Origin: Propioniferax innocua
Lineage (GTDB): Bacteria; Actinomycetota; Actinomycetes; Propionibacteriales; Propionibacteriaceae
Direction: 5' to 3'
DNA: 64,000 bases
Assembly: GCF_006716235.1 (NCBI RefSeq)
Contig: NZ_VFOR01000001.1
Location: forward strand, 744,001-808,000
The notes below the pieces were generated by a model that was not told the DNA's origin, did no database searches, and saw only the letters and a list, made by a program, of their open reading frames with translations. Position numbers and translations under genes: made by a program. Below, in pieces: positions 52,131 through 60,930 of the stretch (position 1 is its first letter; each line of letters begins with the position of its first letter).

Positions 52131-52898
52131 ATGGCCCCTCACGAGTTCTCCACGTGCACCCGACGGACTCTTCTGACAGCCGCGCTGGCAGCGCCCATCA
52201 TGGGTCTCGCGGCATGTTCGAAGGAGCCGCCGGAGCCGGAGTGTGGCGACCTCACGGCTCTTCCGGCCGTCGAACAGGTGGGTGGGGCATTGCTCGTCTC
52301 CGAGGCGAGCGGCCGCCCGGGCCCGGTCCCCATGGCACAGGGATTCGCCGACCAGCTGGGCGCATGGGTCGATCACTGGGCCGAGATCGTCACAGGTGTC
52401 AACCAACTGTGGTTGTGGCCGCCAGCCCCCAGCAGCGACGGCTCCTGCACGTGGAGCGCCGCCGGACGCGGCGTCGAACTGACGCGGCTCCGGGCCGGAC
52501 GCGAGCTGGTGGCGGACCTGCGTATCCCCCTCCATGAACTCGAAGGTGACGACGCGACCGCACGATGGCGTCTGGTGGCGGGCCTCAACCGCTATTTCGC
52601 GAATGTGGACACCCGGGCACCCCGCGGTCTCGCGGTCAACGACCAATGGCCGTTGGATCCCCCGGACGAACAGACCACCGGCCCCTTCACCACCTTCCGC
52701 AGGAACAACATCCACCAGGTCCGATGCGCGCAGGCTCTCGCCGCCGTGATGTGGCAGCGCCCCGTGTCCATCGACGGATCATGGGGTGATGAGACCGCAG
52801 GAGCGTTGAAGGAGATCCTCACAGAACTCGATCTCCCCACCGATCTGACCAGACCCGAAGCGTGGCAGGGGCTTCTCCAACACGCTGAGCAGCCCTGA
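52131..52898 (+). CDS. Lipoprotein with a C-terminal peptidoglycan-binding-like motif
   Basis: 255 residues. The signal TRRTLLTAALAAPIMGLAAC has a twin Arg and a lipobox with the lipidated Cys, so Tat export and lipid anchoring are likely. The mature part is unrecognised except for the end: VMWQRPVSIDGSWGDETAGA, then LKEILTELDL, resembling the DG-x-x-G-x-x-T-x-x-A-L pattern of PG_binding_1 domains that hold proteins to the cell wall. ATG 52131 follows TAGGCT by 6 nt. The glycosyltransferase gene follows 30 nt later from its own promoter. Confidence 0.75.
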   Translation: MAPHEFSTCTRRTLLTAALAAPIMGLAACSKEPPEPECGDLTALPAVEQVGGALLVSEASGRPGPVPMAQGFADQLGAWVDHWAEIVTGVNQLWLWPPAPSSDGSCTWSAAGRGVELTRLRAGRELVADLRIPLHELEGDDATARWRLVAGLNRYFANVDTRAPRGLAVNDQWPLDPPDEQTTGPFTTFRRNNIHQVRCAQALAAVMWQRPVSIDGSWGDETAGALKEILTELDLPTDLTRPEAWQGLLQHAEQP

Positions 52899-52914
52899 TC
52901 GGAGCCCAAGGACG

Positions 52915-52931
52915 TACGCTGTCTCAGGATG
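52915..52931 (+). promoter_or_regulatory. Leaderless promoter of the glycosyltransferase gene
   Basis: TACGCT (52915-52920), 8 nt, then ATG 52929. No Shine-Dalgarno site at a useful distance. Confidence 0.42.
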
Positions 52932-53933
52932 AGGATTGATCTGGCCGCCGACCACGACGCCATGGGTGGATCGGAGATGATGATGCTGCTCGCTGCGCAG
53001 GCGTGCGTGGAGCTCGGGCACGACGCAACGGTGTGGGTGCCCACCGAGACTGGCGAGGTGGCCCGCGAGGCCGATCGTCGTGGTCTGACGGTGCGCGGCG
53101 TCGGAGCCCGCGGAAATGCCTCGTACATGCGGCGGCTCCGCGCCGGAACAGCCCGCAGTGACGCGGATGTGCTGTGGTGTCACGGTCTGCGTCCGAGCTT
53201 TGCGACGGCGGGGCTCCCCCGCCGCATCGCGCATGTGTATCAACGGCCGCGCCCCCTGCAACGGCCGGCGCTCAAGCGTGCACTCCGCGGCGCCGACGCC
53301 GTGGTGGTGCCATCCCACAGCATGGCCGATATCGCCCCGAACACCCATGTGCTGTGGAACTGGTGCGAGCCGATCGACGCTCCCGAGACCGTCCACGAGG
53401 GGCCGTTGAGCGTCGGATATCTGGGACGGTTGTCGATGGAGAAGGGGCTCGGGGTCCTCACCGACGCCCTTGCCGAGCTTCCCGACACCGAACTGGTGCT
53501 CGCCGGAACCCCTCGGTTCGTGATCTCCTCCGAGCGACGCATCATCGAACAAGCTCTGGACCGTGTGGCCGACCGCACCGACCGACTCGGTTGGGTGACC
53601 GCGAGTGAATTGTTCGATCGCATCGACGTCCTCGCAGTACCGCCGGTGTGGCAGGAGCCGTTCGGCCAATCGGTGATCGAGGCGATGTCGGCCGGTGTGC
53701 CGCTGATCGTCAGCGATGCTGGTGCTCTCGGAGAGGTGACCGGGGACGACTATCCCCTGTGTGTGGCAGCTGGCGACGCCCGGTCCCTCGCCGCCGCGAT
53801 CCAAGCGGTGGCCGCCCTGACACATGAACAGCTACAAGGGTTGACGCGACGCCTTCACCACCGCTGGGAGAAGCATTTCTCGCCCGACGCCGGACGCCGT
53901 CGTGTCGCAGCACTGCTGGACCAACTAACCTGA
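52929..53933 (+). CDS. GT4-family glycosyltransferase
   Basis: 334 residues, GT-B fold. N-terminal lobe with [20 protein letters not shown] (acceptor side), [15 protein letters not shown] in the middle, [20 protein letters not shown] near residue 160 (donor lobe start) and the donor signature [20 protein letters not shown] near residue 241. Acceptor and sugar are unknown; similar genes act in glycan or lipid glycosylation on the inner face of the membrane. The next gene starts 5 nt after its stop. Confidence 0.85.
   Translation: MRIDLAADHDAMGGSEMMMLLAAQACVELGHDATVWVPTETGEVAREADRRGLTVRGVGARGNASYMRRLRAGTARSDADVLWCHGLRPSFATAGLPRRIAHVYQRPRPLQRPALKRALRGADAVVVPSHSMADIAPNTHVLWNWCEPIDAPETVHEGPLSVGYLGRLSMEKGLGVLTDALAELPDTELVLAGTPRFVISSERRIIEQALDRVADRTDRLGWVTASELFDRIDVLAVPPVWQEPFGQSVIEAMSAGVPLIVSDAGALGEVTGDDYPLCVAAGDARSLAAAIQAVAALTHEQLQGLTRRLHHRWEKHFSPDAGRRRVAALLDQLT
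53926..53931 (+). promoter_or_regulatory. -10 box of a leaderless promoter for the mycothiol reductase gene
   Basis: TAACCT, partly overlapping the glycosyltransferase stop, 7 nt before ATG 53939. No ribosome site. Confidence 0.42.
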
Positions 53934-53938
53934 CCGGT

Positions 53939-54583
53939 ATGACTGAAACGAACGTGACCGAAGCCACGGACGACAGCCCCCGCACAGTCGATTTCTGGTT
54001 CGACCCCCTGTGTCCGTGGGCGTGGATGACCTCTCGTTGGATGCTCGAGGTCGAGAAGGTCCGTCCCGTCACGACGGTGTTCCACGTCATGAGCCTCGCG
54101 GTGCTCAACGAAGGACGTGAGGATCTCCCCGAGGACTACAAGAAGCGCGTGGACTCCGCCTTCGGCCCGGTTCGTGTCGCCATCGCCGTCGAACAGCATC
54201 ACGGCCCGCAGGCCCTGCGGGAGTTCTACACAGCGATCGGCACGCGCGTCCACCCCGGTGGCGAGGAGGTCACCGACCCCACCACGATCTCGGCTGCCCT
54301 CGCCGATGCAGGTCTTCCCGCCGAACTCGTCGAGGCCGCAGACGACACCTCGCTCGATGATGCGGTACGTGCGTCCCACCATGAGGGCATGGATCCTGTC
54401 GGGCAGGACGTGGGCACCCCGGTGATCCGCATCAACGGCAAGTCGCTGTTCGGCCCCGTGCTCTCCCCCGCGCCGAAGGGTGAACAGGCCGGTCGCCTGT
54501 TCGATGGTTTCGCGCTGGTCACCGAGTACGACGGATTCTTCGAGCTCAAGCGATCACGCACCGTGGGCCCGGACTTCGACTGA
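53939..54583 (+). CDS. DsbA-like mycothiol-dependent reductase (Rv2466c family)
   Basis: 214 residues, thioredoxin-fold DsbA subfamily. The active site reads [20 protein letters not shown] and the rest follows Rv2466c closely: [56 protein letters not shown] and [17 protein letters not shown]. Rv2466c reduces mixed disulfides and activates nitro-drugs using mycothiol. The second Cys of the usual CPWC is Ala here, so the enzyme would use a monothiol mechanism. Mycothiol itself is expected because mshB is present. Confidence 0.88.
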   Translation: MTETNVTEATDDSPRTVDFWFDPLCPWAWMTSRWMLEVEKVRPVTTVFHVMSLAVLNEGREDLPEDYKKRVDSAFGPVRVAIAVEQHHGPQALREFYTAIGTRVHPGGEEVTDPTTISAALADAGLPAELVEAADDTSLDDAVRASHHEGMDPVGQDVGTPVIRINGKSLFGPVLSPAPKGEQAGRLFDGFALVTEYDGFFELKRSRTVGPDFD

Positions 54584-54769
54584 TCCACCCTGGGCGTCGT
54601 TTGCGGGCAGGACGACACCGCCACTAACCTCAGAGGACTGGCGCCACGCCCGTAAAGCCGACACGCCGCGTGGTTCCGACCTCATGCGTGACACCCGTGC
54701 TCGACGCGTCGTCCACCCAGAGTCGTCGAACGAGAGCCGTCGAACCGGACACCGAACGAAGGGAATGCC

Positions 54770-57400
54770 GTGCCCGCTGCGAACCTGACCCGTGCCGAGG
54801 CCTCGGCACGTGCCGAGCTGATCTCCACCACCTCGTACGACATCGTGGTGGACCTCACCGGCCGCGACTCCACCCGGTCTCCCTTGGCCACCCCGGATGA
54901 GAACTTCGTCACCACCAGCACGGTGCGTTTCACCTCGCGGGCCGGCGTCACGCACATCGATGCGATCGCCGACGAGATCCTGGATGCGTCCCTCGACGGT
55001 GAGCCTCTCGACATCACGACCTTCGCCGAATCACGGCTTCCGCTGCAGCTCAGTGAGGGCGAACACGAACTCGTCGTGACCGGTCTTTTCCGGTTCTCCC
55101 GCAGCGGTCAGGGCCTGCACCGATTCGTGGATCCCGCCGACGGACGCATCTACACCTACACCCAGTTCGAGCATGCCGACGCTCGTCGCGTCTTTGCGAA
55201 CTTCGAGCAGCCCGACCTCAAGGCGACCTTCCAGTTCACGGTGCTGGCCCCAGCCGACTGGTCGGTCACTTCCAATGCCGCCGGCGTCGATCCCACACCG
55301 TTGGCGGACCTCGAGGGGTACGCCCGATGGGAGTTCGCCCCCACCAAACCGATCTCCACGTACATCACAGCGATCGTCGCCGGCCACTATGTGCGGGTCC
55401 CCGGCGAGCTCACCAGCAGTGCGGGCAAGATTCCGGCATCGCTGCTCGCTCGCGAATCACTCATCGAGCACCTCGACACCGACCGCGTCTTCGCCACCAC
55501 ACAGGCTGGCTTCGACGTGTTCGAGGAGGCCTTCGGCGTCCCCTACCCGTTCGAGACCTACGATCAGGCCTTCGTGCCCGAATACAACATGGGCGCGATG
55601 GAGAACGCCGGTTGCGTCACCTTTCGCGATGACCTCGTGTTCCGCTCGCGTGCGACACGGGCACAGTACGAATCCCGGGACAACACGATCCTCCACGAGC
55701 TCGCCCACATGTGGTTCGGCGATCTGGTGACGATGCGCTGGTGGGACGACCTGTGGCTGAAGGAGTCCTTCGCCGAGTGGGCCTCCCATCATGCGCAGTC
55801 GGAGACCGACGAGGACCCCGCTCACGCGTGGGCCGCGTTCGGCAATGCCCGCAAGACCTGGGCCTATCGGGCCGACCAGTTGCCCTCGACCCATCCGATC
55901 GCCGCCGATATGAACGACCTCGAGGCCGTCGGCCTCAACTACGACGGCATCACCTACGCCAAGGGTGCCTCCGTGCTGCGTCAACTCGTGGCGTTCGTCG
56001 GACAGGATGCATTCCTCGCCGGAGCCAAGGAGTATTTCTCCCGTCATGCGTGGGGCAACACCGAGCTGTCCGATCTGCTCGACGTGCTCACCGAAGCATC
56101 CGGACGTGAACTCACAACCTGGGCCCAGCAGTGGATCCAGACCGCGGGGGTCAACCAGCTCCGGGCGGTCTTCGAGACCGATGACGAGGGCACATTCACC
56201 TCCTTCACCATCCAGCAGGGAGCCCTCGCTGCGTATCCGACGCTGCGGCAGCACCGCCTCGGTATCGGCCTGTGGGACCGCACCGAGGTCGACGGACGCG
56301 AGGTGCTGCGTCGTCGTGACCTCATCGAGGTGGACATCGCCGGGCCGGAGACGCCGATCGAGGTGCTGGTTGGCGAGCGTCGCCCCGATCTGCTCATTCT
56401 CAACGACGGCGACCTCACCTACGCCAAGATCCGGCTCGACCCCGTCTCACTCGAGACCGCGCTGCGGGGCATCACCGACATCGACAACGAGCTGACCCGC
56501 ACCATCGTGTGGGGCGCAGCATGGGACATGTGCCGTGACGGTGAGCTTCCGGTGTCCGACTACGTTGACATGGTGCTGCGTGGCGCGGGGTCGGAATCCG
56601 ATATCACCGGCGTATCGCGCGTGCTCGGGCAGGCCGCCGTAGCGATCGATCGCTTCACCGAAGGTGACCTGCAGACGCAACTGCTGGACCGGTGGACCGC
56701 CGGCCTCGCACGACTGCTCCGTGGCGCGTTGGCCAGCGGTGACCATCAGTTGGCGTTCGCCAAGGCCCTGGCCGACAGTGTCCACGGCGATCAGAGTGCC
56801 GAACTGGTGCGCGGCTGGCTCGACGACGAGGAGGTCCCTCTCGGGCTCGAGGTGGACACCGAACTTCGGTGGCACCTGGTGATCGCGCTGGCCCGTCGCG
56901 GCTATGCCGACCGAGCCCTGATCGACGCCGAACTTCAGCGTGACAACACGATCACCGGGGCTGAGCGCGCCACGGCAGCGATCTCGGCCCTGCCACAGAG
57001 CGACACGAAATCCGAGACCTGGCAGCTGGTCTCGAACACTCCCGATGTGGCCAACGCGACCCACCGCAGCGCCTGCATCGAGTTCTGGCAGCCGGGGCAG
57101 GAAGATCTCCTCGCGCCGTTCGAAGACAAATACTTGACGCTGGTCGAACAGATCTCCGAAGGGGCCGGGGCATGGGAGCACATGGGGCGCTTCCTCGCCC
57201 AGGCCGCTGTCACACATCTGTTCCCGACCACGAAGAGTTTCGTGGCGAAGCTCGACGCATGGCGCAAGGATTTCACCCCGGTCGAGTTCGTGGACCGGAT
57301 CCTGCTCGAATGCCGCGATGACGCCCAGCGTGCCGCCCATGTGCGCGCCCGAAACGCCGAGTTCGCGAGCCAGGCCGAAGCGAACCTTCAGGAGGGCTGA
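54770..57400 (+). CDS. pepN: Aminopeptidase N (M1 family), second of two
   Basis: 876 residues from GTG 54770 (AAGGGA upstream). Motifs: YNMGAMENAGCVTFRDDLVF, the zinc site ILHELAHMWFGDLVTMRWWD with WLKESFAEWASHH, and a C-terminal ERAP-like domain. It is the typical length of actinobacterial PepN, longer than the copy at 18441-20915, and its sequence differs widely from that copy, so they are old paralogues. A 186-nt gap with little signal (a TAACCT at 54.6 kb) precedes it. Nif3-like gene follows by 3 nt. Confidence 0.95.
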   Translation: MPAANLTRAEASARAELISTTSYDIVVDLTGRDSTRSPLATPDENFVTTSTVRFTSRAGVTHIDAIADEILDASLDGEPLDITTFAESRLPLQLSEGEHELVVTGLFRFSRSGQGLHRFVDPADGRIYTYTQFEHADARRVFANFEQPDLKATFQFTVLAPADWSVTSNAAGVDPTPLADLEGYARWEFAPTKPISTYITAIVAGHYVRVPGELTSSAGKIPASLLARESLIEHLDTDRVFATTQAGFDVFEEAFGVPYPFETYDQAFVPEYNMGAMENAGCVTFRDDLVFRSRATRAQYESRDNTILHELAHMWFGDLVTMRWWDDLWLKESFAEWASHHAQSETDEDPAHAWAAFGNARKTWAYRADQLPSTHPIAADMNDLEAVGLNYDGITYAKGASVLRQLVAFVGQDAFLAGAKEYFSRHAWGNTELSDLLDVLTEASGRELTTWAQQWIQTAGVNQLRAVFETDDEGTFTSFTIQQGALAAYPTLRQHRLGIGLWDRTEVDGREVLRRRDLIEVDIAGPETPIEVLVGERRPDLLILNDGDLTYAKIRLDPVSLETALRGITDIDNELTRTIVWGAAWDMCRDGELPVSDYVDMVLRGAGSESDITGVSRVLGQAAVAIDRFTEGDLQTQLLDRWTAGLARLLRGALASGDHQLAFAKALADSVHGDQSAELVRGWLDDEEVPLGLEVDTELRWHLVIALARRGYADRALIDAELQRDNTITGAERATAAISALPQSDTKSETWQLVSNTPDVANATHRSACIEFWQPGQEDLLAPFEDKYLTLVEQISEGAGAWEHMGRFLAQAAVTHLFPTTKSFVAKLDAWRKDFTPVEFVDRILLECRDDAQRAAHVRARNAEFASQAEANLQEG

Positions 57401-57403
57401 TCC

Positions 57404-58537
57404 ATGGCACGATTCGGTGACCTGACCACGTGGATGGACGAGCGCTACCCGCCACGACTCGCCGAATCATGGGACCGCGTCGGTGTGGTCTGCGGTGCGC
57501 CCGAAGACCCTGTCGACCGGGTGCTCCTGACCGTCGATGTGACGCCCGCGGTGGTGGATGAGGCCATCGCCACCGGGGCGCAGGCCATCATCGCCCACCA
57601 CCCGCTGCTGCTGCGAGGGGTGCACGGTGTGGACCCACGCACACCCAAGGGGCTCATGGTGCACCGGTTGATCCGTGCCGGCATCGGACTGATCTGTGCA
57701 CACACCAACGGTGATTCAGCCCTCGGTGGCGTCGCAGAAGCGATGGCCCGCGTCATCGGTCTGGAACGGACCACTCCCCTGGTTCCCGGTGCCGGAGCCG
57801 ACCTGGATCAACTCGTGGCCTTCGTCCCCACCGATCACGTGACTCCGGTCGTCGATGCCCTGGCTGCCGCCGGCGCTGGCGCGATCGGTGATTACGACCG
57901 TTGCCACTTCCGCCATGGCGGCACGGGAAGCTTCCGTCCGCTGGACGGCGCCGATCCGTACATCGGCTCGGTCGGTGCGGTGGAAGAGGTCGCGGAGGAA
58001 CGCGTCGAGATGGTGCTTCCCCGTGCCCGTCGCGCAGCCGTGCTCGCAGCCCTCAAGCAGGCGCACCCCTATGAGGAGCCCGCATATCACGTTCTGGAGT
58101 TGGCACCCGAGCCTGCGGAGACCGGGCTGGGCCGCGTGGGGCGTCTGGTGGAGTCGATCAGCGCTGCGGAATTCTGCGACCACCTGTCCCGCGTCCTGCC
58201 GAAGACCGTGACCGGCATCCGGCTCGCCGGGGATCCGGAGCGTCGGATCCGCGTCGTGGCCCTGCTGCCGGGCGCTGGTGATTCCCTACTGGACACCACA
58301 CGTCGCACCCGCCACGAAGGAGAACCCGTCGACGCCTACGTGACCAGCGACCTGCGTCATCATCCGGCCGACGAATTCACCCAGCAGGAGAACGCCCCCG
58401 TCCTCATCGACGTGGCCCACTGGGCCGCGGAGAGCACGTGGCTGCCGGAGCTGGCCGAGCAGTTGAATGACAACGGTCCGGACCTCGAGACCATCGTCTC
58501 GAATGTCCGGACCGATCCGTGGACAGCGCGGTTCTGA
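57404..58537 (+). CDS. Nif3-like dinuclear metal centre protein (YbgI/YqfO family)
   Basis: 377 residues, the long form with a central PII-like insert. Metal-binding motifs: IIAHHPLLLRGVHG near residue 65 and LICAHTNGDSALGGV near residue 105, then the C-terminal VLIDVAHWAAESTWLPELAE. Proposed roles include GTP cyclohydrolase-like or metal-storage functions; none is certain. In many actinobacteria it stands before a zinc-ribbon gene, but here the next gene is convergent. GGAGG lies 8 nt before the ATG. Confidence 0.9.
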   Translation: MARFGDLTTWMDERYPPRLAESWDRVGVVCGAPEDPVDRVLLTVDVTPAVVDEAIATGAQAIIAHHPLLLRGVHGVDPRTPKGLMVHRLIRAGIGLICAHTNGDSALGGVAEAMARVIGLERTTPLVPGAGADLDQLVAFVPTDHVTPVVDALAAAGAGAIGDYDRCHFRHGGTGSFRPLDGADPYIGSVGAVEEVAEERVEMVLPRARRAAVLAALKQAHPYEEPAYHVLELAPEPAETGLGRVGRLVESISAAEFCDHLSRVLPKTVTGIRLAGDPERRIRVVALLPGAGDSLLDTTRRTRHEGEPVDAYVTSDLRHHPADEFTQQENAPVLIDVAHWAAESTWLPELAEQLNDNGPDLETIVSNVRTDPWTARF

Positions 58538-58553
58538 ACCGCACGTCAGACAA

Positions 58554-58943
58554 TCACTGCTCGCTGTAGGCGTGCAGCTTGGGAGGCTTTCTGGCGCTCT
58601 CACCGAGCTGGCGGATGCCCTTCTCCAGACCACCGAGGATGTTCCCGGCGGCGAAATCGCCGGACATCGAGACTGCCGCGAGGTTTGCCTGATCGTCGCT
58701 GACGCTCCGCCCGGCGATGCGCCCAGTCACGATCTCGAGAGCTCGCGAGGTGGGATCGCAGAGGATCAGAACCGACTCCTCCGGGCTCTCAAGACGGCTG
58801 TGCAAGGCGCGGGCGTGAAGATGCGGGTCTCCCTCGGCCGGCCCGAGGAACAGCGAGAAGGTGACCTCCGAGGACTCCTCGGCGTCACGGATGGCCCGCT
58901 TGAGGTTCTCGATCTGACCAGGGCTCAGCTCACCAGCGGACAC
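58554..58943 (-). CDS. Small TPM/DUF5130-type protein
   Basis: 129 residues from GTG 58943, which has a strong AGGAGG 5 nt upstream; an extended frame to 59099 overlaps the upstream gene in another frame. VTFSLFLGPAEGDPHLHARA, LHSRLESPEESVLILCDPTS, RALEIVTGRIAGRSVSDDQA match the compact TPM-like domain of DUF5130, an actinobacterial family. No signal peptide is seen. Function unknown. Its start overlaps the end of the small membrane-protein gene by 14 nt. Confidence 0.78.
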   Translation of the reverse strand: MSAGELSPGQIENLKRAIRDAEESSEVTFSLFLGPAEGDPHLHARALHSRLESPEESVLILCDPTSRALEIVTGRIAGRSVSDDQANLAAVSMSGDFAAGNILGGLEKGIRQLGESARKPPKLHAYSEQ

Positions 58944-59259
58944 TGGTACCTCCTGTGGATTCAGCGGCGGCGTCGGCGGTTGCCTTGACCTCGTCACGGA
59001 TCTCCTCGCCCGACGCCTCGGCTGCGAGTTCCTTGGGGTCCTCATCGGCGGCCGAGCCCAACCACAGGGCCTCGGTGCCCTCCAGGGAGCTCTGCCCACG
59101 TGAGCGTCGCACGAGCCACGGACCGAGGGTCAACATGGCAAGGACGGCTCCGAGCACCACGGGGACGCCCACCAACAGGGCAAAGAGCAGGAACCAGTCG
59201 GTCTCGGGCGTCGCCGGCCACCCGGGCATGCTCAAGGGAGTCAGCAATGTCTCAGTCAC
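58930..59259 (-). CDS. Small single-span membrane protein
   Basis: 109 residues from GTG 59259. One strong membrane span (about residues 22-47, DWFLLFALLVGVPVVLGAVL) and an acidic, Ala/Glu-rich cytosolic tail (SAADEDPKELAAEASGEEIR). I recognise no family. It is co-transcribed with the DUF5130 gene, so the two may work together. GTG 59259 stands 7 nt after TACGGT with no ribosome site. Frames that extend further read through the tandem repeats and are not used. Confidence 0.65.
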   Translation of the reverse strand: MTETLLTPLSMPGWPATPETDWFLLFALLVGVPVVLGAVLAMLTLGPWLVRRSRGQSSLEGTEALWLGSAADEDPKELAAEASGEEIRDEVKATADAAAESTGGTSVRW

Positions 59260-59266
59260 GTGCCCT

Positions 59267-59272
59267 ACCGTA
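59267..59272 (-). promoter_or_regulatory. -10 box of a leaderless promoter for the small membrane protein
   Basis: TACGGT on the minus strand, 7 nt before GTG 59259. Confidence 0.42.
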
Positions 59273-59356
59273 GTGCAGAAGCCCGGTGCGCGGCACCTTT
59301 GGACTCGCGGGAGAATATTTCCGACAGGCTGAACAGGGCCACTGGACCGGCCCACA

Positions 59357-59415
59357 CAGGCCAGAAGACGACAGGCCAGAAGACGACAGGCCAGAAGACA
59401 CAGGCCAGAAGACGA
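59357..59415. repeat. Four tandem 15-bp repeats in the pyr leader
   Basis: CAGGCCAGAAGACGA at 59357, 59372, 59387 (last bases changed) and 59401, with a decayed fifth near 59418. They fill the space before the pyrR start at 59441. Apart from them and the minus-strand -10 box, the gap 59260-59440 shows nothing. Confidence 0.88.
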
Positions 59416-59440
59416 CACAGGCGAGAAGTGGTGATGCGGG

Positions 59441-59989
59441 ATGACTGCGCGTGTGGTGATGGACGCCGCCGAAGCGGATCGGGCGTTGCAACGTATGGCT
59501 CACGAGGTCCTCGAGGCCAACGGTGGCGTGGATGGCTTGGTGATTCTCGGCATCCCCACCAGGGGCGTACCACTGGCCGAGCGTCTGGCCGCCGCGATCG
59601 AGCGGGTGGAGGGCGTACCTGTCCCGGTCGGGCAGATCGACATCACGATGTACCGTGACGACCTGCGTCGCCACCCCACCAAGGCGTTGGGGCCGACGCG
59701 CATCCCTGTGGAGCTCGAGCGCCATGTGGTGGTGCTGGTGGATGACGTGCTCTTCTCCGGCCGGACGGTGGCGGCTGCGCTGGATGCGCTCAAGGACATC
59801 GGGCGGCCGCGCGCGGTACAGCTGGCGGTGCTCGTCGATCGGGGCCATCGCCAGCTCCCGATCCGTGCGGACTGGGTCGGCAAGGACCTTCCCACGGCCG
59901 CGGACGAACATGTGGCCGTGGCCCTCGCCGAGGTCGACGGTGAAACGGCTGTGACCATCAGCCGACCGGGAACGGAAGGGATTTCGTGA
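59441..59989 (+). CDS. pyrR: Pyrimidine operon regulator / uracil phosphoribosyltransferase
   Basis: 182 residues. The PRPP-binding motif [20 protein letters not shown] is near residue 100; [19 protein letters not shown] and [20 protein letters not shown] are the other PyrR blocks. PyrR senses UMP and binds pyr mRNA; in actinobacteria it can block translation start. The leader of this operon holds four 15-bp repeats rather than an obvious attenuator. No ribosome site stronger than GCGGG is seen before ATG 59441. pyrB overlaps its stop (GTGA). Confidence 0.93.
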   Translation: MTARVVMDAAEADRALQRMAHEVLEANGGVDGLVILGIPTRGVPLAERLAAAIERVEGVPVPVGQIDITMYRDDLRRHPTKALGPTRIPVELERHVVVLVDDVLFSGRTVAAALDALKDIGRPRAVQLAVLVDRGHRQLPIRADWVGKDLPTAADEHVAVALAEVDGETAVTISRPGTEGIS

Positions 59990-60930
59990 AGCACCTGCTC
60001 TCCATCAACGACCTGGACCTCACCGGCGCCACGACGATCCTCGATGACGCCGAGGAGTTCAGCGAGGTCCAGCAGCGGGACATCAAGAAATTGCCCACGC
60101 TGCGCGGGCGCACCGTCGTCAACCTGTTCTTCGAGGATTCGACCCGGACACGTTCCTCCTTCGAGATCGCCGGAAAGTGGCTCTCGGCTGATGTCATCAA
60201 CATGTCCGCCAAAGGCTCTTCGACCTCCAAGGGCGAATCCCTGCGCGATACCGCGATGACGGTGGCGGCGATGGGCGTCGACGCCCTGGTCATCCGGCAC
60301 TCGGCCTCCGGCGCTCCGTCACAGGTCGCCGGTTGGGTGGACTGTGGCGTGGTCAACGCCGGTGACGGCATGCATGAGCATCCAACCCAGGCCCTGCTCG
60401 ACGCCTTCACCCTGCGGCGCCACCTGCGACGTGTCCACGGCCCCGACGCCTCGTTCGCCGGATGCCGCGTCGCGATCATCGGTGACCTGACGCATTCACG
60501 CGTCGTGCGCAGCAATGTGCTCCTGCTGAACCTGTTGGGCGCAGAGGTGACGCTGGTGGCACCACGCACGTTGATGCCGTCCGGGGTTGACGCCTGGCCG
60601 GTGACGATCGCCGATGATGTCGATGACGTACTCCCCGAGATGGATGCGGTGATGCTGCTACGGGTGCAGCGCGAGCGCATGAGCGGCGGTTTCTTCCCCA
60701 CTCCCCGGGAGTACACCATCGGCTACGGCATGACGAGGGATCGTCTGCAGATGCTGCGACCCGAGGCGGCGATCATGCACCCGGGTCCGATGAACCGCGG
60801 GCTGGAGATCTCATCCGACGCCGCCGATGGAGCAGCGTCCCGAATCCTCGAACAGGTCGCCGCCGGTGTGGCGGTCCGCATGAGCGTCCTGTACCAGGTG
60901 CTCGGCGGGAATCAGGAAGGTGAACGATGA
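59986..60930 (+). CDS. pyrB: Aspartate carbamoyltransferase
   Basis: 314 residues. Joins carbamoyl phosphate and aspartate, the committed step of pyrimidine synthesis. Carbamoyl-phosphate site [19 protein letters not shown], then [31 protein letters not shown] and [25 protein letters not shown]. The GTG start overlaps pyrR and its stop overlaps pyrC (ATGA), so the three are translated together. Confidence 0.96.
   Translation: MKHLLSINDLDLTGATTILDDAEEFSEVQQRDIKKLPTLRGRTVVNLFFEDSTRTRSSFEIAGKWLSADVINMSAKGSSTSKGESLRDTAMTVAAMGVDALVIRHSASGAPSQVAGWVDCGVVNAGDGMHEHPTQALLDAFTLRRHLRRVHGPDASFAGCRVAIIGDLTHSRVVRSNVLLLNLLGAEVTLVAPRTLMPSGVDAWPVTIADDVDDVLPEMDAVMLLRVQRERMSGGFFPTPREYTIGYGMTRDRLQMLRPEAAIMHPGPMNRGLEISSDAADGAASRILEQVAAGVAVRMSVLYQVLGGNQEGER

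Noticed and set aside
59357-59415. Tandem repeats as a CRISPR array
   Set aside because: The unit is 15 bp with no spacers and there are no cas genes.
59260-59658. Repetitive peptide frame TTGQKTTGQKTTGQKT
   Set aside because: It arises from the 15-bp repeats read as codons and overlaps pyrR out of frame.
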